DNA of 64,000 bases from Batillaria attramentaria. Taxonomy: Eukaryota; Mollusca; Gastropoda; Batillariidae. The notes beneath the pieces are model-generated. The model saw only the letters and a list, made by a program, of their open reading frames with translations, did no database searches and was not told where the DNA came from. Numbering within the stretch: position 1 is the first letter of the stretch; each line of letters starts with the position of its first letter. The DNA lies in the NCBI GenBank assembly GCA_018292915.2, contig JACVVK020000202.1, positions 442,501 through 506,500 of the forward strand, written 5' to 3'. Position numbers and translations under genes: made by a program. Shown piece by piece: positions 45,726 to 56,889 of this stretch.

Positions 45726-46008
45726 GGAAAATAAATGTGTTCTCTCCAGGTCATCCTGCACAGATTCGAACTGTGGCATGGGAAAATGTAGCAGTCTCCC
45801 AAAATAACACCAACATGACAATAAGATCGACCGCACTGCCTCTATTTATTACGGCCAAACTCTCCCAAGCACGTGCAGCAAAAAAAAAAAAAAAAAAAAG
45901 GGTCCCGTGAAAGGAGCACACTCGTCTTTCTGCCAATGTTACGTGCGCACGGTGTGTAGTCGAAATAGCGGGGAGTGTTTCTTGTGTGACCCTGCTTCAA
46001 AGTGATAG

Positions 46009-46178
46009 GTAGGTAGGTGTTTGTGGGTTTAACGTCCTTTTCCACCACATACGGGTGATATCAAAGACGGGGCAACGATGAAAAAGCCAGCGCAAATATT
46101 TGGCTCCGGCCGGGATACGAACTCAGGACCCGAGCATAAGAAGTCCAACGCTCTACCATTCGGCCATCCCGGCTCCCC
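46009..46178 (-). mobile_element. SINE-A with 10-bp target-site duplication
   Basis: Full-length copy; CTGCTTCAAA flanks at 45992-46001 and 46180-46189. Confidence 0.92.
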
Positions 46179-46346
46179 GCTGCTTCAAAATGGCACCTCC
46201 AGGACAGAGTGTTTTCAAACAGTAACACCGAGTGTTTCCATTTTCAGATTTGAGTAGCACCGAGTGTTTCCATCGGTCTGTCGGTGTGAAACTAAGAAAG
46301 GGGTCATTTATAATAATAATAATGATGATAATAATAATAATGATAA

Positions 46347-46606
46347 TTCTTCTTCTTCTTCTGCGTTCCCTGTTCTGGACTCCGCCTCAGATGATTAGGT
46401 TTGTGGTCTTTATATAAGCAGTGGTCTTCAAGAGGTCTGTTTTGCTGCCCCAGAGTTTCTCTGCCAGTGTGGCTCCGTTCGGCCAGTGTTGTGTCCTTGC
46501 TTCTTTGAAGAGGGGGCAGGACTGCAGAATGTGTCCCGGGGTTTGAGGGGCTGTTCCGCAAGGACAGTCTGGTGAGTGTGACAGCCCAAGGCGGCACAGG
46601 TGGGCA
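46347..46606 (-). mobile_element. Non-LTR C-terminal fragment with (TTC)n tail, second copy
   Basis: Minus-strand frame encodes HLRAHLCRLGL, SPDCPCGTAPQTPGHILQSCP and a short C-terminus, matching the 29483-29900 fragment in motif order. Its 3' end is the same GCAGAAGAAGAA-type tail. Confidence 0.8.
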
Positions 46607-46706
46607 CGCAGATGATGATAAATCACATTAATTTCTAAAGCGCAAATTCTTGGGAGGGCACGCAGATGATAATAAATCACATTTCTAAAGCGCAAATTCT
46701 TGGGAG
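46604..46706. repeat. ~50-bp tandem duplication
   Basis: CACGCAGATGAT-ATAAATCACATT followed by TTCTAAAGCGCAAATTCTTG occurs twice, at the break of the LINE fragment. Confidence 0.85.
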
Positions 46707-46719
46707 ACAACTCATTCCG

Positions 46720-47035
46720 CATTCACACATCACTCACACGCACATATAAAACACATCCTTACACAGCAGGTACTACGGTAATCGGTAAAATGCTAGTTGG
46801 AACAGGTAGGTTTTTAGCTCTGATTTGAAGGAAGCCAAAGTAGGTTGCGGTCTCCTGCTAGCGGGAAGCGACTTCCAGACTATAGGGGTAGCAAAACGGA
46901 AAGAGCGTCGGCCAAAAGATTTAAAATTTTGCCTAGGAACTTTGAGAAGCTTTTCACTGGATGAGCGGAGAGTACGTCAGTGACGGATTGTATGTGGATA
47001 GTGAAGCGGACAAATAGGGCGGGAGAGTACCATCG
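46720..47035 (+). repeat. Dispersed repeat W, second copy
   Basis: See 31335-31580. It contains GAAGCGACTTCCAGACTATAGG and GGAAAGAGCGTCGGCC blocks. Confidence 0.5.
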
Positions 47036-47106
47036 AAGTCTTATCAACCAGACAACGGACTTTGAATAACGCGTGACTAAGACGTCACGGTATTCATGCT
47101 CCTATT

Positions 47107-47362
47107 TTGTTGAAACAGATTTATTTCGCTGCATTGGGGGAAGTGCAGAAAAACGGTTTGAGCATAAACAACTGAGACGTACTTATGGCATGCTCAATAA
47201 ACATTTCAATTAAAGCAACCTTTGCAGCGGCGGTTCACGGATTAAGAGACAGACAGACAGACAGAAAGAGACGGGTGGGGGTGGGAGGGGGGGTGGGGGG
47301 GAGAAGTCTCAGTTGGTCAGTGAGCATTTTCTTCTTATCAACGGCGGTCAGCTGCTACAGTC
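47107..47362 (+). repeat. Dispersed repeat Y, plus copy
   Basis: Inverse partner of 28646-28892. It includes a polyadenylation-like CTCAATAAAC and a G-rich internal run. Confidence 0.82.
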
Positions 47363-47984
47363 GATCTTACTATGTACATGTATTTATTTATGTGGCTAAG
47401 AAAAACGTGCCGAAAGTGTGATGAACTCTAGAACTGTGCTAAAAGCTATGCTCGTATTTCACGCGTATGGGGGATTTCGTGAGAGCAATCGTCGCTGGAA
47501 CTCTGGAAGCGGAGTAGCACCGGTCACACACGGGTCCATTTTGACTACACCCCCCCCCCCCCCCCCCCCCCCGTATGATAAGGGCGACAATTTTCCAGCA
47601 CGCTACGTTCGTTCTGCTGCCGGCAGCTAGGTGCAAATGAAAGTCCCGGTGAACTTTCAGAAGAACGGCCGAACAACGGTGTCAGTTTCGCGTGAAATAA
47701 GGAGAGGTTCTCGAAATGAGTTCGCTGTCAATCTTGTGTTGTCGGGGTTTTTGTTTTTGTTTTTTGTTTTTGTTTTTTTGTTTTAGTGAGTCTACGATCC
47801 TTTTCATGTACATTTCTTAAGGGCTCGAAGCTTTTGAGGCGTTTTTAAGTTGTGAGGTATTTCCGTGCCCATGCCAGGTCAAGTGTATTGTTTGCCAATT
47901 TTGCCAATTTACACACTGATTCTAAAGGGGTTTGCCATGATTGCCAGTCACAAAAAGGCCCACTTGTTAGGACATTGTGAGAGC

Positions 47985-48090
47985 AGGCAAAAAACAAAAA
48001 AAAAGCGAGCGCAAATGTTTCCTTCGTATCCGGGAATCGAACTCACGACCCTAGAATCGACAATCCAACGCTCGATCTTTACCACCTAGT
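47985..48090 (-). mobile_element. tRNA-like SINE head fragment
   Basis: GGGAATCGAACTCACGACCC (B-box in complement) and CCAACGCTC are SINE-A-like; the tail is missing or replaced. Confidence 0.55.
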
Positions 48091-48119
48091 TTGTCCTGAC
48101 ATCACCACCGCCCCTTCCT

Positions 48120-48255
48120 CTCCACGAACTTAAAAGGCTACTGATGATGATGATGATGATGATGATGATGGCGGCGCTGGTGGTGGTGGTGGTGGCGTGG
48201 GGGGGGGGGGGTGACGATGATGATGGCGGTTATGATGATGATGATGATGAAAACG
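48120..48255. repeat. (GAT)n/(GGT)n triplet tract
   Basis: Triplet arrays with a G-run. Confidence 0.9.
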
Positions 48256-48267
48256 AATATTAGGTAT

Positions 48268-48445
48268 CTATTTTACATGTATTAATTTTATATGTATTTC
48301 TTTTATATGTATCCATTTTATATGTATTCATTTGACATGTTTTTTCTTTTATGTTTGGTTATTTCATGTATTTATTTTGTGTTTATTCATTTTATGTTTA
48401 TATATTTTATATGTATTTATTTTTATTATGATGTATTTATTTTAG
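48268..48445. repeat. AT-rich ~18-bp degenerate tandem repeat
   Basis: ATTTTATATGTATT-type units, about ten, degenerate. Confidence 0.75.
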
Positions 48446-49205
48446 GTGTTTTTAAACACTGGTATAAGGTAGTCTGGTATACACGTTCAGCAGCTTTTGA
48501 TTACTTTGTGTTGTGTTGTGTTGTGTTCGGATTTGCATCGTTCTGTTCGATACTCTTGCAAAACGTACATTGTTTCTTGGAGTGTTGAAAGCGCGTTTCT
48601 CTGTGTGGGACATCAAAGTTGTCTTTGTCTTAAATCCTGCCCCTGGGGTGCAAAACTATAGATACCACACTCCCCCCCCCCCCCCACCTCCCCCTACCCG
48701 GACCAGAACCGACATTGAATTCAGAACAAGGGACCGGGTGCAGCAGAAACGGCAGGACGATCTGGATCCAAGCGAATTACTCAGTCAGACAGGTGACGGA
48801 ATCGATCATACCAGAAACAGATCCGTAGCGGCGAAATCCCTTTTGTTCCCTCCTTGTATTGGAACACGGCCGATTTGGGGTTAGTCGGCACTCTCCTCTT
48901 GAAGCCGCCTCTGACCAATATTCATAAGCCCTTCTCGGCTTTCTATTGTGTCCAGCGCGGTTGGGTTATATTGGTATGCGGGAGATGGAGGGCTGGAATA
49001 AACGGGGGAAGGGAATATTGGTGCTCTATATATTTCCTGCAGCTCTTCCGATTATGCCTGACTTGGTGCATTGTTTTGTTCTCGGAGGTGCGGGCGCCTC
49101 TTCTGCGGTAATCTGGACGTTTCTCAGTGTCCCTTGTGCGTGCTGAGTTAGCGATCGATGGAAAGATGGAATTCGCCGAGAGTTGTGTTACGAGTAGATT
49201 TGCCG

Positions 49206-49207
<2 letters not shown>

Positions 49208-49262
<55 letters not shown>
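49208..49262. repeat. (GT)n microsatellite
   Basis: About 27 GT units, fused to a SINE-A tail scrap at 49263. Confidence 0.95.
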
Positions 49263-49264
<2 letters not shown>

Positions 49265-49400
49265 GCCCTGTCTTTGATATCACCCATACGTGGGACGCTA
49301 AACTCCCAAACACTCACGCCACCCACACCCACCCACCCCCCACCCCCCACCCCACCCTTGTTTGTGTCACAGATTTTGATTTGTGGGTTTTGTTTTTATC
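49263..49400 (+). repeat. Duplicated segment A (SINE-A tail plus intron sequence)
   Basis: CCCTGTCTTTGATATCACCC, CATGGGACG-like and TTTGTGTCACAGATTTTGAT, TTGTGGGTTTTGTTTTT match 50430-50551 in order. The copies differ mainly in a C-rich tract. Confidence 0.85.
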
Positions 49401-50140
49401 ATGTGTGTGTGTGTGTGTCTCTGTGTCTGTCTGTCTCTGTGTGTGTGTCAGCGTGTCAGTCGAGCCGTCACGTAAGGCTGTGCATTTTGTATCGATATGA
49501 CTTATGTAGCTGTACTGTTCCAGGGCAGCATATGTGTACACGGAATTGTGAGTTAGTGTCGTAATTGGATGCGTAGTTATGACCAGATGTAGACAACGGA
49601 ACTCGAAAAAACCTGTTCGAACTGTGTAATGACATCTACGATAGAACCGAGACATTAAGATCCCACCTTCCACCCCCCACCCCCCACCCCCACACACCCC
49701 CACCCGCAACTACCAGAGAAATACCTCCAGAAAGGAGGCGGAGGAGGAGGGGGGGGGGGTGGATGGAACACGGAGGAACGCGGAGAGCATTGGTCGCGCG
49801 AGCACCATCACCTGACGCATTTCATAAATAAAAATGAAAAAAGATTCGCCACAGTCTCACAGAAACAATCGTGTACAGTATGAAGACGCTCTCTCAAGTG
49901 TTGAAGTAATAGTCTTATGCTTGAAAACAAAAGATCATTAGTGACGTTAGGTAACGTTTTCAAGAGTGTAGGCCTGGTCAAATTACCAGTCTTAAGAAAA
50001 CAGACGAAAACGTGTGCAGCCAGCACTAACACTTCAGTCAAATCATCGTCCAGGCTGGGTTCGTTTCAGCATCACTCCACTGATCCAACTAAACAGGAGA
50101 CAAAATCATAGATCCAAACATAAAATCTTCATGTTCTTGA

Positions 50141-50311
50141 GGGTGGATGGGTGGGTGTTTGAGGTTTAACGTCCTTTTCCACCACATGCGGGTGATATCA
50201 AAGACGGGGCAACGATGAAAAAAGCACAAATATTTGGCCCCAGCCGGGATCGAACTCACGACCCGAGCATTAGAAGTCTAACGCTCTACCATTCGACCAC
50301 CCCGGCTCCCC
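50141..50311 (-). mobile_element. SINE-A with 8-bp target-site duplication
   Basis: Full-length copy; GTTCTTGA at 50133-50140 and 50317-50324. It lies about 250 bp upstream of the bHLH coding exon. Confidence 0.88.
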
Positions 50312-50369
50312 TCCCGGTTCTTGAATTGGTGTTTGTTTGTTTGTTTGTTTGTTTGTTTGTTTGTTTGTT

Positions 50370-50551
50370 TCAGTTCGAATCCCGGCTAGGGCCAAATGTT
50401 TGTACTGGCCATCTCTGGCCATCTCGTTGCCCTGTCTTTGATATCACCCATACATGGGACGTTACTCTCCCAAACACCCACGCTCCCCCCCCCCCCCCAT
50501 ACCATCATTGTTTGTGTCACAGATTTTGATTTGTGGGTTTTGTTTTTCTCA
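50370..50551 (+). repeat. Duplicated segment B, overlapping the bHLH acceptor tract
   Basis: A SINE-A lacking its A-box half (from CAGTTCGAATCCCGGC) runs into the sequence shared with 49263-49400. That shared sequence supplies most of the T-rich tract before the acceptor. Confidence 0.82.
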
Positions 50552-50562
50552 TCTGCGTGCAG
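50538..50562 (+). other. Splice acceptor of the bHLH coding exon
   Basis: TTTTGTTTTTCTC then ATCTGCGTGCAG, a good polypyrimidine tract plus CAG. The sequence after it stays open in the bHLH frame for 16 codons before the first ATG, so a coding upstream exon cannot be excluded. Confidence 0.65.
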
Positions 50563-50610
50563 GGATTCGCTCAAAGTCCCCAGTCCCCTGTCCTCCAGCA
50601 ACACACAAGT

Positions 50611-51672
50611 ATGAGAATGAGGGCGGCAGACGACCGCAACGACGGCAGCGACGACACTGCGTCGCCCACGTACCACGCAACCCCATCAGCGTCCCCACCA
50701 CAGCATCACTATCCACTTCACCACGGAGGCGGCTCCCCTGTCCTCACAGAGCTGCTGCCCTCGAGGCCCCACCCCTCGGGCGCGCTTCATCCAGGGGAGG
50801 GGCATCAGAACGCCACCTTGTTCGCCGTGTCCCCGACAGGGACCCCCCACCTCCCTGAGGGCTACGAGAACTCCGACCACTACTCACCACATCAGCTGAG
50901 CTACCAGGCAGACAGCGGTCATCAGGTTTTCCACCACCACCATCACCACCACTACAACGCGGCGGCCGACGACCACCAAGGACGGTCTGTGTCTGACAGC
51001 GAGAGCGGTTACCACACTCCGGAGTCGTCGCCCTACTCCCAGACTGCCCACAGTCGCTGCTCCCCTCCCACAGTCGCCGCGGGCATCACCAGACCAGAGT
51101 CTGCTGCCGCCTGGGGTTCTCCGACCAGTTCCACAGCTGCAGACTTCGCCGCCAAAGACGATTACGTTTCCCTGGAACCTGCCAGTCTGCCGACGACGAA
51201 CTATCTCCCCGAAACGCCCTGCTACCTCCCATCCACCACGCTCCTGGAGCACTTCAGCCAGAAACAGAGCGAGAAAGTGCTAGAGGCAGAACGCGTCCCG
51301 TCTCCTGGGAACCTGAAGGATCCGAATGAAGTCTACGGGGACGAGGATCGTCAACAGATTCTGGACAACCTCCTCACCAGGAATCCCATGAGGATGTCAG
51401 AGGCGGAGAACATGAGCCCCAGCTCAGCTGAGAACACCCCGAAGAGGGGCTCAGGCTACAAGAAGAGGAGGAGACGAACGCAAACTCCGGTGCAGCGGAC
51501 GGCGGCCAACATGAGGGAACGGAGGCGGATGTGTCACCTCAACGTGGCCTTTGACAAACTGAAGGACCACCTGCCCAACGTCCGCAACACCAAAAAGCTA
51601 TCGCGGATCCAGACTCTGCGGGCTGCCATTTACTACATCGGTCTTTTGACAGACTGCCTGCACATGGCCTGA
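50611..51672 (+). CDS. Class A bHLH transcription factor (353 aa)
   Basis: The C-terminal domain (about residues 295-351) is a complete bHLH. The basic region AANMRERRRM has the Glu and Arg expected to contact an E-box. Helix 1 is LNVAFDKLKDHLP, the loop is short, and helix 2 is KKLSRIQTLRAAIYYIGLL. The closest fit is the Fer3/PTF1 group of class A, with an achaete-scute-like second half. A basic stretch KKRRRR just before it is a likely nuclear signal. The N-terminal 290 residues are low complexity, rich in Ser, Pro and His, with seven consecutive His at 108-114 and an SDSESGYHTPESSPYS patch. The protein ends two residues after helix 2. I chose the first in-frame ATG past the acceptor. It should act in the nucleus, probably as an E-protein heterodimer, in cell-fate control. 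Confidence 0.9.
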   Translation: MRMRAADDRNDGSDDTASPTYHATPSASPPQHHYPLHHGGGSPVLTELLPSRPHPSGALHPGEGHQNATLFAVSPTGTPHLPEGYENSDHYSPHQLSYQADSGHQVFHHHHHHHYNAAADDHQGRSVSDSESGYHTPESSPYSQTAHSRCSPPTVAAGITRPESAAAWGSPTSSTAADFAAKDDYVSLEPASLPTTNYLPETPCYLPSTTLLEHFSQKQSEKVLEAERVPSPGNLKDPNEVYGDEDRQQILDNLLTRNPMRMSEAENMSPSSAENTPKRGSGYKKRRRRTQTPVQRTAANMRERRRMCHLNVAFDKLKDHLPNVRNTKKLSRIQTLRAAIYYIGLLTDCLHMA

Positions 51673-51868
51673 GACAGTTCTGCATGTAATTACATGTACC
51701 AGCCATTTTCAAAGCCTGTGCAAGTTATCGCACGTCAGAAAAAAACAAAGCCGCCGAGAAGAGCCTAAAGCTGAAATCCGTGCTAAATGTGTTGCATGCC
51801 AAGACGCTCGCGACAGCACACGAAAAACACGCAACAAAAACACTTTCCACTTGGCCAGATGCTGGTGT

Positions 51869-51907
<39 letters not shown>

Positions 51908-51978
51908 ACGGAACACTTTTGGGGACGGAGGAGAATGGACTATGTATGCGGTGCCTGCAGTGACAAAGGGGGGGGGGG

Positions 51979-52090
51979 GGGGTTAACATCTTTTTCCACC
52001 ACATACGGGTGATATCCCCAGCCCGGATACGAACTCACGACCCGAGCATCAGCAGTCCAACGCTCTACCATTCGGCCACCCCGGCTCCCC
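51979..52090 (-). mobile_element. SINE-A with internal deletion and 14-bp target-site duplication
   Basis: CTGCAGTGACAAAG flanks at 51955-51968 and 52091-52104. Head and tail are present, but the middle between GATATC and CCCAGC is deleted. It lies in the predicted bHLH 3' UTR. Confidence 0.92.
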
Positions 52091-53158
52091 CTGCAGTGAC
52101 AAAGACACACCGTCAAATGTGAACTTCGATTTTGTACTGCAAGATCAGAAGTTTTGTTCGTACAATGTATACCTTTGATCAATGTTCTCCATATTACGGA
52201 GCTCCCTGGTGCAGTAACTGCAAACCAAGAACTGTCTCCCAGATTGAAAGCAGTTATGTGGCATAGGTTCGCGCGTACATTCAAAAGACATTCACCGCCA
52301 TATAGCTGCCATGACTGTGTCTAGACTACAACAAAGACTGAATTTGTGGCTGGAGCACGTCTTTCCGAACTTCCGCTCGGTCAGGGGAGTGAAATGACAC
52401 TGTGCAATGATATCGTACTCAGCGCTGTGGCTGAGAATCCTGTTAGTTCTTGGTGCTCCAATCATAGTTCTGCTCAAAGACAGACGTGTCGGTAGAAGTA
52501 AGGCTGTTGCTGCACGCGGCAATGCTGAACATTCTGTTGCCAGCAGTAACCCAAAGTAAGTAGAAAGGGCGTGTACAGCTCATGCTTCAGCCCGGAAAAT
52601 CTAACTCAAACCTGAGGTAGTCGCTCTTAACCTGTGCTTTGCATCAGAGAGCACGCGATTTTCCGTGCTGAGCGCGTGTGTGTGTAGCTGACTGTGTAGC
52701 GTTTGTTTACAAAACTGTCCAAATTAAAGAATAATAGTGTTTTGATGTACTGTATGTTAATGTGCTGAACATCGGTGGACTCAAAACTTACACTATGTAA
52801 GCAAATTCGCTCATCAAGTCAGTTCGTGTGTTTGTTGTGGTTGTATTGAAGGCGGATGGAGAGGAAGGGGGGGGGGGGGGGGGGGGGAGGGAAAGAAAGG
52901 AGGTTGAATGTGTGTGAGTTTGATGTTCAAAATAATCATCACTCCCGTTTGGTTTTGCTTTGTCATTCCCTGTGTTAATAACTCACGATACATTGCCATG
53001 TACAACTGATGGACTTCCCGATTTCGCACCGGAGGCAGCATATGCGTTGTGCGGTTTGTTGGTTGAATGTCGACAATATTGATTAGTTTCACAATTGTCA
53101 TTTCGGCTCTAGCACGTGTGTCAGTTCAGAAAGTTGTACCTTCGTGGCAGTGATACCA

Positions 53159-53164
53159 AATAAA
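53159..53164 (+). terminator. Polyadenylation signal AATAAA, bHLH gene
   Basis: First clear AATAAA after the stop codon followed by a T-rich region (TTTTTTATTTCTTT near 53199). Confidence 0.5.
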
Positions 53165-53226
53165 TGCCAAGAGTGTAACAGTGGAACCATGTAGAGTCTT
53201 TTTTATTTCTTTAATGGCATTTATTC

Positions 53227-53419
<193 letters not shown>

Positions 53420-53848
53420 ATAATGTTTACATCGACCTTTAGCAAATGTGGATGTTATTGTTTTGCTACTAGACACACACATACGGCTTCGCTGCACAAA
53501 AGCAAAAGTAAAACCAGCCAGGCAACCATGCAAACACCAGCTGTTGACAGCCGCTTCGATTTTATCTAGTGCGCTACAGCCTTCATGTAATGCCCGCCAC
53601 AGCTCCTGATCGGGATATCTTGGAAATGAAACCGGAACTGTCGGATGGAAATGGCTGATGCGTGAGATAGATGTGATGCTGATGTTCTGTAATCAGCGAT
53701 GTGCAATTAATTTTCAAAATGAACGAGAGATCCGTGGTTTCATCGCAGGATATCACGCGTATACAAAAAGTTGGAGAATGTTTCCCACAAACTCAAAAAT
53801 ACTTTCTCCTTTAACTCTATTTTGAGAATGTTTACTCTCTCTCTCTGT

Positions 53849-53855
<7 letters not shown>

Positions 53856-53908
<53 letters not shown>
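53856..53908. repeat. (GT)n microsatellite
   Basis: About 26 GT units, followed by a T/G-rich tract to 54025. Confidence 0.95.
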
Positions 53909-54025
53909 TGTTTTTGTTGTTGTTGTTGTTGTTTTTGTGGGGGTTTTGGGGGGTTTTATGTGGGTTTTTGTTTTTTGTTGTTGTTGTTTTTGTTTTGTTT
54001 TGTTTTGGGTTTTTTTTTTTTTTGG

Positions 54026-54517
54026 CGGGGGTGCTAGTAGTATATAAACAGATGGTTGCTTCCCTTTGACAGGTAGAAATCCGCTTTGCTAGTGCACTGT
54101 TTAGTTGACTGAGAATAAAAATAGAAAGTTGGCGATCCCATAAATTGAACCTCTGCAGCCAAGCGATGTTGACTTGAGAGCCCCAAGAGGGGACATAGAG
54201 AGAGTTAAAGTGGTTTGTTCTTTTATGCTAACATGTATGTCACCATTTCAGGGCTCTCATGGACATTTTGGAGCACTTGTGAATCAGCGGTTCTTCTTTC
54301 TTTCTTTCTTCACCTCATAAATGGTCACCTGCGTACCAGTATAGCAATGGGACAATGTATATATGCGTCCACAAACCGGCACAAAGTGATTTCTCACACT
54401 GAGACACCGTTATGTTGCATAGTATTCTCAGGTTAGACTGACTGAAAAACTGACTCAGTGATTACGGTTAGGTTAGGAAAAGTTCTTGCTCAATGTATAA
54501 CTTCCTTCATGTGCATA

Positions 54518-54552
<35 letters not shown>

Positions 54553-54980
54553 ATCTCTCTCTTTGCCGGCCCTCCCCATTCCCAACCCCCGTAGTGCAAC
54601 GCTGGCACGAGCACACCTGCAACTCTACCAGCCGTCTGCTAATGACCTCAGTACGGCCACGCTTGGCTGCGCACGCACGAGGCGCCACTGCCACGGTCCA
54701 GTGTGTCTGTGTGTGTTCCCTCCTGTCTCATTAACGTGTGTTTCCTCCACAAGTCTGGGTCTGTGGCTTCTCTTTCTCCTCGGGCCATTCTGTTTTCCGT
54801 TTCCCAATGGAAACAGATGAGCGTCGATCAAATCTGAGATTATGCGAAACGAATTTGTTTCCTTTTGATGGGGCTTTGAGGGGTGGTATCCGGGGAAGGG
54901 ATTACTCAGATTAATCCGTTCCGGAATCAGTCGTCTTCATCCAGCGCGCCTCGCTACCCCTGCGGCAGTGGTTATTTCGA
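54026..54980. other. Gene-free stretch
   Basis: Only a (TC)n run at 54520-54560; no gene or element seen. Confidence 0.5.
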
Positions 54981-54981
54981 A

Positions 54982-54982
<1 letters not shown>

Positions 54983-55022
<40 letters not shown>
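54983..55022. repeat. Poly(C) run of about 40
   Basis: Longest homopolymer in the window. Confidence 0.9.
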
Positions 55023-55023
<1 letters not shown>

Positions 55024-56880
55024 AATGAGAGCAGCAGTGACCGGCCGGCAGTACGGAGAGTGCTGCTTATCATACTGCATCGGTGAATTAGGCAGAACGA
55101 TAACAGTACATGTGCGAGTACGCATAATTATTTGCTGAATGAACGCAGACTGAAATCCAAGGAAAAATCTGCCGAAAATCAAAGGAAAAAATTAAATAAA
55201 AATGTATTTTAAAAAAATTTACTGAAACGGCTTTGAATAACGACTGAAAAAGTACACACACGCAGCCTACAAATTAATTGACTGGGTTGATGAATATACC
55301 CACATACATAAAGACAGTTTGTGTTAAGTTGTGACCGAAAAATCGCGTACCGGCACATGTCCATAATAATAAATGCGCTTCGCACGTGCTGTGCATGTAG
55401 TCATGGGGTGTAACCATGATAGAACTGTGCTGAACATGGAACGCAGTATTCTCCCCTGGCCCGTCAGCGAGACCACAAATCTGGTCGTTTACAACGCGCT
55501 AACACATCGCGGGAATTTCAGAGAGAGAGAGAGAGAGGGAGAGAGAGAGAGAGGGGGGGGGGAGGGAGAGGGGGAGCAATTTATTGTTAATCGTGAACTC
55601 TCAAGCGTGGGTGATCGGAGTTCCGCCATTTTCCGACACCCCCAACTCGCAACTTTCACAGCTTGCAAAACCCCAAACACGTGTTCAATGTCACCATGTT
55701 GTACATCACGTAAAAGATAAATGAAAGTACTTTCAACGTAGACAGAAGATAATTTGAAATATTTGTGCACGACAATGTTATTGTCTGAATTACATGGAAC
55801 TTTCTTTGGCTAAAATCGCGTTTTGGGCGAACCGGCGATGAAGAAATACACTAGATGAAGAAATGTTTTTTACTCAGTGTCACATGCATCGACACTTCAG
55901 TGTAATGAAACGAAGCACTCTCTTCTTGCATATTAGAGACATCTCCATTTTTGTACTCGGTCCACAAATCTGCTCTAAAACCTTTGGTACACAACCCGTC
56001 GACTGACTCTCCACATAGAGCTGCAGAATATTTTTTCCCCAGATCTCAAATGTGCCAAGTGGGTCCTGCCTGCATGTTCGGCCGGTTCCAAATGATACAT
56101 CAGACTTGCGCATCCAAGGTTTATTTGTCTGGTAAATGCCTGCGGGCAAACATGACGAAATGACCCCATTGTTTGTTGTTGTTGGGTTTTCCAAACAAAC
56201 CACAAAAAAAGACACCGACCCATAAAAAATCGAGAAAAAAAAATCAGTGACACGGCAAAACATCAAACTGAATAATTATGTTGAAAAATTATCACGGTAC
56301 ATGTCTGAACGGTTTCTAAAAACCAGTCATTGGTCAGAAAATATACTACATTAGCTGTAATAGCGGAATCCTCATTGCGTCGCCCATGACGTCACCAAAA
56401 CTAAGCGTATGGTTTCCAAAACAATATTATTTTTAAGTCATTTGTGATGAATGTGCAGCATAGAGTTGGGTGCATAGCTAACGCCAACAAGTCACCATCA
56501 GAAGAAATACTTTATCATACAGAAGCTTCATCGTTCATGTACAAACGATTTTAATATAAGAGAACGCGCGCGCGCGCGTGTGTGTGTGTGTGGGGGTGGG
56601 GTGGGGGGTTCAAACATCAAACCGACATCCACTGACTTTCTCCATTATGACGTGTCAAGGCGTCACTCACGGTTTCCATGGAAACGCCGCTGAACTTGAC
56701 ATTCGTGGTCAAGGTCATGCATTTTCCGTGACGTATATAACTACTCACTGACCGTATCTCACAGGGACATCACGACGGCCGGTGAAATGGCTGGACATGA
56801 CCGCTCGTCTGTCCAGGAAGACAAAGGAGCACATACCGGCCTTACGTGAAGCTGGACATAAAGCTGCCAGGTTATTACAT
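55023..56880. other. Gene-free stretch
   Basis: A GA-rich run at 55518-55570 and a (GC)n(GT)n run near 56565-56595. No exon recognised. Confidence 0.5.
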
Positions 56881-56889
56881 AGGAACAAT

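Larger units (their letters stand above)
51673..53170 (+). other. Predicted 3' UTR of the bHLH gene
   Basis: No other exon signal lies between the stop and the AATAAA near 53159. It contains a (GT)n run at 51875-51904, a truncated SINE-A and a G-run at 52868-52888. Confidence 0.5.

Noticed and set aside
50533..50610. Upstream extension of the bHLH ORF to position 50533
   Set aside because: It starts at GTG and crosses a clear splice acceptor, so those residues are intron-derived in part.
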